NCBI GenBank assembly: GCA_946185835.1
Contig: CAMHKW010000012.1
Location: 1-57,405, forward strand
DNA: 57,405 nt
Reading direction: 5' to 3'
Source of the DNA: an uncultured Bacteroidales bacterium
GTDB lineage: Bacteria; Bacteroidota; Bacteroidia; Bacteroidales; Paludibacteraceae
In this document: positions 1 to 9,400 of the stretch, one piece after another
Layout of the letters: each line of letters starts with the position of its first letter
Numbering within the stretch: position 1 is the stretch's first letter
Program-made: the position numbers and the translations under genes
The notes under the pieces: generated by a model
The model's input: the letters and a program-made list of their open reading frames with translations, nothing else
Told to the model about the DNA's origin: nothing
Database searches by the model: none

Positions 1-408
1 AGCGCGGGAAGACGCAGGGAGATGCCGCCTATTACAAATTGGTGTACCCTATGTCTCACGCAAATTGAAATCGGTCGCCGCAGAAGCTGACGACCGATTT
101 CGAAATATTGGAACTATACCTTGGTTTGTTCTCTTGGGGAGACGAGTCGAAGCCTCGTCTCTACGAGGGCGGGGAGCGCGGGAAGACGCGGGGAGATGCC
201 ACCAATTACAAATTGGCGTACCCTATGTCTCACACAAATTGAAATCGGTCGCCGCAGAAGCTGACGACCGATTTCGAGATATTAGAACAATGCCTTGGTT
301 TGTTCTCTTTGGGAGACGAGTCGAAGCCTCGTCTCTACATTGAAATCGGTCGCCGCAGAAGCTGACGACCGATTTCGAGATATTGGAACAATGTCTTGGT
401 TTGTTCTC
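1..408. repeat. Composite 174-bp tandem repeat at the 3' flank of the giant gene
   Basis: Two nearly complete copies (about 1-174 and 175-338) and one partial copy (about 339-408) with a period of 174 bp. Each full copy holds three palindromes: an AT-rich CCAATT/AATTGG type hairpin (clear in copy 2, near 204-218), GAAATCGGTCG with its complement CGACCGATTTC 13 nt later (67-101, 241-275, 342-376), and GAGACGAG with CTCGTCTC 7 nt later (139-161, 313-335). The third copy ends inside the stop codon of the giant gene at 409-411. No convincing gene is present: the short open frame through the array (from 65) is just the repeat translated. Similar palindromes recur elsewhere in the window, so this is part of a dispersed intergenic repeat population. 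Confidence 0.9.
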
Positions 409-3400
409 TTATTGTGCGAGCAGGAACTTGCCTGACAGTATCTTCTGTCCGTTTTGGAAGAAGACGTAGAAGTACGTCTGGTTGGCGAACGGCATGGTGA
501 AGAGTGTACCTTCGGCATCGGCGCTCACCTGATAGATTACTTGTTGTCCGTATCGGTTGAGACCTATATCCACGGAGTTGGGGTTAGCCTTCACCACGTC
601 TTGCATCATGAGCAGGTGTCCTTCGAAGTCGAAGACGGCGCACTGCACGTTGTTGCATATCGTCACAGCCTTGTATTGCATCGTGCCGGGCACATACTCC
701 CAGTAGCAGCTGCCCTCGTTAGGAGTGGCGTTGACGTCGATTTCGGAGTAACGGAACAAGATGGTATATACCTTCTCGGTACCGTCTTGAGCGGTGCAGT
801 AGATATTGGTCAGCTCGCCGATAGCTCCTACCGTCACAGATACCTCAGCCAGCGTGTCTTGCGCCACGGCGAGTACCTCCGGTATGGTCTGTCCTTCGTA
901 AAGGTCGTATTCGTAGGTGAAGACATAGGGGTCGAAACCGGCTATGGTCACACTGTCGAGGGTGAGGTCGGCAAGCAGGGCGTTGTCCGACAGTTTGATC
1001 GACTGCTCGATGACATACACCATGATATTACCGTTCGGAGCTGTCACGATGACGGTGATGGTTGTCTCGCTCTGTTGCGTTACCACAGCCGTAGCATCGG
1101 GGTCGATGGTGATATATGTCACGTTGGCGGTGGTATACAGTTCTGTGGAGTCGGTGCCTGTCGGGAAGACGAGATGATAGTGTGTGGTATCGGGGTTCCA
1201 GCCTTCTATCAGGGTGCCGTCAAGGCTCAGCTGTGCCAGACGTGCCTCAGGCGAGAGTGCCACGGTAAAGTCGATGACATACTCGTTGGTGGTGATGCCG
1301 TCGCCGGCTCTTACGATGAGAGTGTAGCTCTCGTCGGTCTGTTCGAGGTTGACGGTCTGCTGCTCGTCGGCAACGGTCCACGTGATGTCGGGCAAGGTAT
1401 GCGTGCCGTAGGGCAGCTCTATCTGATAGTCGAACTTCTCTTTGTCGAAGCCGTCGATGAGGTTACCATCGAGTTCGATGCTCAGCAGTGTGGCGTTCGT
1501 CGACTTGGCATTCTCGAAGCTGATGACGTAAGTGGTAGTGGTCACTCCGTCTTCGGCGGTCACGCTGAGGGTGATGCTGTTGGCGGTCTTAGTCACCACG
1601 ACGGTCTGTGCAGGCTCTTTCTTGTCGAAGGTCACCTGCGGCAGTTTACTCTCGCCGTAAGGCAAGATGACGGTGTAGTCGGTGCGGTCGCCTTGGAAGT
1701 TATCGAGTGACTTGCCATCGGCATATATCATCTCGAGTTCCGACTCCGACGACTTAGCCACGTCGAAGTAGATGCTATATGTGCGCACTTGTCCGTTTTG
1801 TGCCATCACGAGGATGTACGACTCGGCATAGAGTTCGCCCTTGGTGACTACCACGTCTTGGTATGGATCGCCGAGGTCGTAGTCGATGTCGGGTACGGCT
1901 TCGGTGCCATGGGGCAGCACTACGGTATAGCTGTTCTGATATTTGTCGAAGTCGTCTAACGGCTGCGTGCCGAGATAGATCTGGTTGAGGTAGTCAACAT
2001 TAGAGAGTTGGAGTGTGAGTGTGACGCTGTACACACGTTGGTTGCCCGCCTCTGCCGTCACGCGTATCTGGTAGGTCACCGACGAGGAGTTGGCGCTTAC
2101 CACCTGCGGCTCGTCTACCGTCTGCCACGGTTCCGACAGGTCGTAGCCGATAACGGGATAGTCGGTCTGACCGACGGGCAGCAGCACGCTGTAGCTGTTC
2201 TTCTGCCCTTCGAAGTCGGCGATGTCGCTACCGTCTAACGTTATCATGGCGAGCATGTCGTTGTCGGAGTGTAGCTGTTCGGAGCGCACGGTATAGGTGC
2301 GTACCTGTCCGAGTTGGTTCTGTACGTTGATGGTCACCACGCCTTTGGTAGATGTCAGCGGTGCCGACATGGTGATGACTTGGTACTCGTCGTCGGCTTG
2401 GTAGCCTATCACCGGAGCGGTGCCAGCCGGGGTGCCTACAGCCCACGAGATGAGGTATTCGGTCTGAGCAGGGTCGAATGCCGACGAGGCGGTATATCCG
2501 GTTCCGCTAAGCTCGATGGGGAAGCCGTCGATAGTGATCTGACGCAGGTTGAGGTTGGTCGACTTCTTTATCGTAAGCTCTAAGGTGTAGACGCGTTGCA
2601 ATCCACTCTCGGAGGTGGCGATGATGTTATATGTGGCGGCATCGCCGGTGTTGCTGAGTTGTATGATCTTAGGCTCTTGCTGATACTCGTCGCCTTTGTC
2701 GGCTGTCACCAGCGGAAGGGTGGCGGTACCTATCTCGAGTTCGACGTTGTAGTTGTTGTTCACACCCACGAAGCCGTCTAATGGCACATCGTCTAAGTAT
2801 ATCATCGAGAGCACGTCGACGTCGGACTTAAGGGTCTCGTATACTACGGAATAGGTCTTCTTAGCCTTGCCGTTCTCGGCTGTGACATAGAAGCGTGTCT
2901 CGCGGCGGTAGTCGGTGTAGAACACTTCCTTCTGGTCGACGGTAGCATTGGCGTCGGAGGTGAGGTATCCGAGTGTGGGGAAGGTGCGCGTGCCCACGGG
3001 CTGCTCGAACTCGTAGTTGAGGATGTCGGTCTGGAAGCCGGGCAGCATGTCTCCGTTCTCGGTTATCATGTCGAGGTCGCAGTTGTCGGACAGGGTGAGC
3101 TCGAAGAAGATGCGGTACTCGGTCTCGGAGCTGAGGTCCTCGGAGCGCACTTTGATATACGATGTCTCGCCTGCCTCGCGTATGTCGGTGGTGATGATCT
3201 GTCCGTCGCACCCTGCCACAGCTGTAATGCCCGGCACCGTCTTCTCGCCTAACGGCAGAACATAGGTATATGCAAGCACGTCGGGCTGGAAGTCAGGCAG
3301 CGGGTTACCGCCCACGAGCAGGTTGCTCAGCGTCGAGATCTTACATTTCTTGACCTCATAGTTGATGGTGTATACCTGTGTGCACGATAGGTCTTCTGAC

Positions 3401-6400
3401 GTGACGCTGACGCGTATGACGCCTTCGGTGCTGTTGTCGATGTCGATGGTCTGACCGGCATCGCCGCGCACGGGTTGTACGACAAACGACTCGTTGAGTA
3501 TCTCTACGTTGTCGTAGGTGAGGTTGCCGGCGGTGAACCCGGCGAGCGGCTGGTAGTCGATACTCAGACCTGCGAGGTCGCAGTTAGCCGACAGAGCCAC
3601 TGAGAAGTGCAGGCGGTATTGTATGTATTCGATGCCGTCGGGCGAGGTGACGTCGATGATAGTCTCTGAGTTGACGTTACCGGCTATCACGCTCACCGTC
3701 TGTGTTGCATAGCGACGAACGGCATTGATGACGGGCAGTGCCTTGGTGCCACACTGCAGTACTATGTCGTAGTCGTAGGTATCGGGGTTGAAGGCAACGT
3801 ATGGCTGCCATTCATCGAGGGTCTTGCCATCGAGCAGTATGGTTGCCAGATGTGCGTCGGAGAGCGACGGGTCGAGCGAGAAGTTGAGGTGATAAGTCGT
3901 CTTCGAGCCATCCTCAGCCTCTACCTCGATAGTGGCGTCGGTAGCACCCACGGTCTTGCTTACCACGGCGAACATATCGTCGGACTTAGCCTCCACCTCG
4001 GGTACGCCGAGTTTGTTGAGTGTGACGTCGTAGTCGGTCACGCCGTCGGTGAGTGCCACTGCCACGCCATTGACCTCGAGCATGTCGAGCTTAGAGTAAG
4101 CCGACTTGGCAGCTAACACTTCGATGTCGTACTGTTTCTGGTCGGTTCCGTTCTCTGCCGTGACGATGATATATGAAGTAGCGTTGACGCCGTTGTCCTC
4201 GAGTTCTATCGTCTGTCCTTCGGCACCTGCCACAGCCACTATGCTCGGCATCGTTGTCTGTTCGGTCTTAGGCTGCGGCACGGTGAGCGTCACGGTATAC
4301 TGTGCAGGGTCGGCTGTGACGTCAAGCACCTCGGTGCCTACCATGAGCGAGGCAAGCTCCGTCTTGTCGGACTTCTTGACTCCGAGCACTAACTTGATGG
4401 TATGCTCAGCGATGCCGTCGGATGCCACCACGTGAATGGTATATTCGCCCTTGCTGTCGCCTTTGAACTTAGGAGCCATGCGCAGTCGCGGCGAGGTCTT
4501 CGGTTCTATCTCGGCAGGGGTATAGCTGATGGTTACGGTCTGACCATCAACGATGACGGGCTGAATCTTAGCTGCGAGGTCGTAGATGGTGTAGTTGCCG
4601 TCTTCGTCGCCATAGAAGCCTTCAAGCGGTTGCCCGTTGACGAGCAGGTCGAGCAGAGCAGCGTTGCTGCTTACCTCTTCGGGTGTGCTGATGATGTAGG
4701 TTTTCTCATCGTCGGTGCCCTTAACCACGAAGGTGGTCTTTGTGTCGGTTATCGTCTCTATCACTATGTCCTGAGCGTCTTTGCGTTCGAAAGCGAAGCG
4801 CATGTTTTGTTCGCCGTCGTACGAGAATACGTTCTCGCCGTCGTAGTCGCGCAGCAGCATGTCGCTATTGGAGATAGTAGTGAGCACGCCATAGGTCGTT
4901 GCAGCCACAGCAGCATCGCGGAGTCCGGCTGCCACGAGGTCGTTGATGGTCTCTGTGGTGGTGGCGTCGGAAGCGGTGCAGACGACAGTACCTGAGGTTT
5001 CGTCGAAGACGACGGTCTGACCATCGTAGCTCTTTGTGATGGTGAAGAAGGTCTCGGTCTCGGCATTCACTCCGTCGATCTTAGCGGCGGTGAAGGTAGC
5101 GACAGCAGAAGTCGGTATCTCATTCTTCTTCCATGTGATGACATATACGGTCTCTACCCCACTCTCTGGCTGCACGTGTATCTTGGTCTCACCCTCTGTC
5201 TGTTCGAGAGTGACGGTAGCGAAGTTAGACGCTGCCACAGCTTGCAGGTCGGGTATCTCGCCATCGTAATTGATGGTGTACTGAGTGGTATTGGGAACGA
5301 AGGATGCCAGTTCAGTGCCGCCGACATAGAGCTTTTGGAGTGCGCTGTTGGTCGAGGGGTTACGTGTTATGTTCAGTGTGTAGTTAGTCTTGGTCTCGCA
5401 GTCCTCAGCCATGCTCTCTATCTGCGCCTGAGTGTAGTCGGCGTTCCAAGTAACGGTCTGCTGCTGGTCTTCTACGCCACGCAGGAACGTAAGCTCGGGC
5501 TTGCCGTAGTAGTCGTCAGCGTCAAGCGTTATTGTGAAGTCGCTACCTGCTAACGTCGCATCCTGTCCATTGACCTTCAAACCGGTCAAGTCAGAACGGT
5601 ATGTGAAAAGCATGTTGTCGACATATAGAGTCGACTTGTATCTTTTTTCCTCATCGCTACCGGAGTTCTTCACATACATGTCGTGTGGAATCTCTGTCCC
5701 GCAACTGTTGATACGAATATCAAGAGTTGCAGGTCCGTCGATATAAGCCAAATCTTTCTCTATCGTTTTCCATTCTGAAGAACTATAATCACCTACTTCA
5801 TCTATCACTAAACCACCATTCACATAGTAAGTAACTCCCCAGTTTTGCACGAGTTGATGAGATTCAGGCTTTACCTGCACGCTGAACTTATCGGGTGTAT
5901 TTCTAAACGTGATAGGTTCGCCGAAAGTAAGCGTGGTGGGTGATGATGCTGCAGCAAGCATATCAGCAATACTTTTAAGACCATCCAACGTTCCGTCAAG
6001 CATCCACATTCCTATATTCACATACTGCTCCGATAGTGAATAGACACCGGGCAGCGATTCGGCTGAAGTCACAACGTACTCGGTAGAAATTCTTGCAGCC
6101 GAAGAGCCTTGTGTCTTAGGATCACTAACCTGAGCTGACATGCTTTCCGGTGCATAGTCGGTAATTACACTTCCTATTATAGAAGATATATTAATATTGG
6201 CTGCAGGTAGTATCCAACATTTACCCGTGAATATTTCTTTCCAGCCGGAATTGAAATATCCCATGTCATCTTTGTTTTTCAAACCGGCGGTATTAGCTGT
6301 AATAGGAGAGTTCCAATTATGTGGGGTCACACCGTTGTGAGTGTCATCTTTGAAGTCACCAATAACAAGTTCGGCACATGGCAATATGCCGGCTTTTTCT

Positions 6401-9400
6401 CTGACTTCATTAGTCATATCCATCAGTCCCGCTCCTTTTAGAGTATTGCTGATGTTATCAAAATTATCGAAAGTGGTGTCGAATGAGAAGTCGCCGGGAT
6501 AATAGAAGAACAGGTCGTATGTGGTCGTAGCATAAATACCATCGGGGTCTTCTATCGTTATCTGCCTATGATTGGTAGCAGCAATAGCCTCGTTATCTAC
6601 AAGCATGGAAGCATTATGGGCTGTAGCGATAACTTCCATTGGCTGATCTGAGACAGAAAGCACATACGCATATTTATCGCGTTCGAAACCGGCGAGCGGT
6701 GCTCCGTCGATGGTGATACCATCAGCCGAAGTAGGATAAGCAACATCGGTATTAGGTACTATAGTATATACTTTCGGTTTTTCACTACCTCTATTAGGAT
6801 ATACTGTAATAGTGGTATTATTATAAGCTCCACCATTTATGATATGCACCGTCTGCTCATCGAAGTTTTTGGTCGGAACTTCTACCACAAAGTTTTTCGT
6901 CCCGTATGGCAGGTCAACCGTTACATTTTCTACATCTCCAAGATTAACAGGTATGACCTTCTCACCAAGATTCAGATTTACCAGAGGCAATATGTTTTCA
7001 TTTTCAGACTTCAGGACGTTGAAGCTGAACTCGTAGGTCTGCTTGGTGCCGTTTTCAGCAACCACTTCTATCATCGATTTCTCGCCGAGCGGAGCGTAGG
7101 TATAGATAACCTGCTGTTCGGGCTCTTGTTTCTTATAGTAGAGCATCGGCGCTTCGGTAGTGCCGTATTGCAGGTCGATGGTGTAGGTGAGCTGGTCAGG
7201 GTCGAACATCACGTCTGCCACCTCGCAGGTCACCTCGTCGAGTTTCACGTTAGCCGACTTGTCGACAGGGAAGTCAATCTTATAAACGCGCTGAGCGATG
7301 CCGTCCTGTGCGGTGACGGTGATGATGGTGGTCTCGTTTACAGCGCCATATTTGACCTCTATGGTCTGACGCTTCGCGTTGCCCACTGCCCATACCGCAG
7401 GCACCTGACGGGTGCGCCATGCAAGCGGATAGCTATAGGAGGTCTCGTTGATATCAAAGATAGAAACGAACTCAGTACCATTGAAGACCAACAGGTCCTT
7501 CAGAGTAGCATCGCTATTAGGTATCTCGTTGTAGGTTACGGTATAGGTGTGGTGCTGGGTGCCATCTTCGGATGCCACCTCTATCTGCGTTCCCTGTAGA
7601 CCGTTATCTACGAAGCCTATGGTCTGCATCTCGTCGCCTGCGGTATAGTCGACCAAAGGAGTCGAGAAGGCAGGCACGTCGATAGTATAGTCGAACTTTC
7701 CGGCAGTGAGTATGTTCACTCCGTTGACGCGCAGTGCTTCGAGTTTTGCATTGTCCGACATCTTAGCCGTCACGTTGATGGTATATGTGGTCTTATGCTG
7801 ATTGTCGGCGGTGTAGTCTTCGGCATACACGGTGATGGTAGCTGCACCTTCGCGTAGCGGTGCGTTGACAACGACGCGCTGTGCTTCGTATGCTTTCTCT
7901 ACTGCTATAGGCGGCAGCTGTGCCGTGCCGCGAGGCAGTTCTACTTCGTAGTTTGTCCGCTCAGCACTGAAGTCTGCAAGCGGCTGACCGCCAATCATCA
8001 GACCGGCGAGCTGCGAGTCCGACGACTTCTCTATCACGAAGTCGATGCTATAGGTAGCTCGGCTGCCATCCTCGGCGGTGACGTAGATATAAGCGCTATG
8101 CAGTCCGCTCTTCACCTCTATGGCCTGTTTGTCTTCTGCCTTAGTAGCCGACACCGTGGGAGCGGTAGCCGTGCCTATCGGCAACTCGACCTGATAGTGG
8201 TGCTCTGCCGCGTCGAACGCGGCGATGGCGGTGCCGTCGACGGTGATACCGGCAAGAGAGGTGTTATGCGAGAGGGTCGCCTCGAACTCGACAGTATACA
8301 CCTGCTGCGAGCCGTCGGCTGCCGTCACCTCTATGGTTGCCGTGCCCTCGCCTTCGGGTTGCGAGATGACGATGGTCTGTGTCTCTTCGCCTCGCTGTGC
8401 TGTGAGCTTAGGAGCTACGTTACCGGTCAGACGGTAGGTATAACTCTGCTGCTCAGGGTCGAACTGTGCGATAGGCTGTCCGTCGAGCATAATCTGAGCG
8501 AGGTCGGTCGATGACGATACCTCAGCTTGCGACATGGCAAACGAGAGAGTGTAGATGGTATATGTCTCGTCGGCTGCTACCACCTTCAGATACGTCTTGT
8601 CGGTGAGTCCGCCGGAGGTCATATATACCGTCTGATATTCGTCGGCAGTCTCGTATGAGACACGCGGTACTGTGGTGGCGCCGGCAGCGAGAGTGACGTT
8701 ATATGTAGTTACGGCAGGTTCGAAGTCGGCGAGAAGCACCCCGTCGATAAGGATTGCCGCCAGCTGACTGTTGGTAGAGGCAGCCTGCGTGAAGCGTATG
8801 GTGTAGATATTCTGTTCGCCCGTCTCAGGCTCTACCACTATCGAAGCGGTACCAACGAGTACGGGCATCGTGATAGACACGCGCTGACCATCTTCTTTGT
8901 CGACGGTGATGACGGGGCATGCAGTAGCGTCGAGCGGGAGGTTATGTGAATACTCGAGTTGCTCGGGGCTGAAGCCCTTAAGCTGTTCGCCATCAAGATA
9001 TATCATCTTGAGCAAGGCGTTCTCAGAGTGTTGCTGTGTGAAGCGTATGGTGTATGTATTCTCGGTAATGCCGTCTTCCGCTACCACTCGTATGGTGGTG
9101 GGCTGCGAGAAGGAGCCGTTCTGTACTGTCACCGTTTGTGTCTGCTCGGCCTTGGTGAAGGTCACCGTAGGTACGCGACTGACAGAGGCAGGCAGGGTGA
9201 TGCTGTATTCGTAGACGGTGGGCGAGAAGTCGGCAAGAGCCTCGTTGCCTATACGTATACCGGCGAGATTGGCGTTGCTTGACGTTGCCACCACAAAATG
9301 CAGCACATAGGTCGTCGTCGAGCCGTTCTGTGCGCGTACCACGATACGTGTGTCGGCGGTCAGACCGCCTTCGGTCTTACGAATGGTCTGATACTCGTCG

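Noticed and set aside
1..408. Insertion sequence or transposon end
   Set aside because: There is no transposase reading frame and no target-site duplication; it is a tandem repeat of palindromes.
454..1710. A 418-codon open frame antisense to the giant gene
   Set aside because: It mirrors the codon pattern of the repeat gene, has no recognisable domain or signal, and no promoter precedes it. Several similar antisense frames occur along the same gene.
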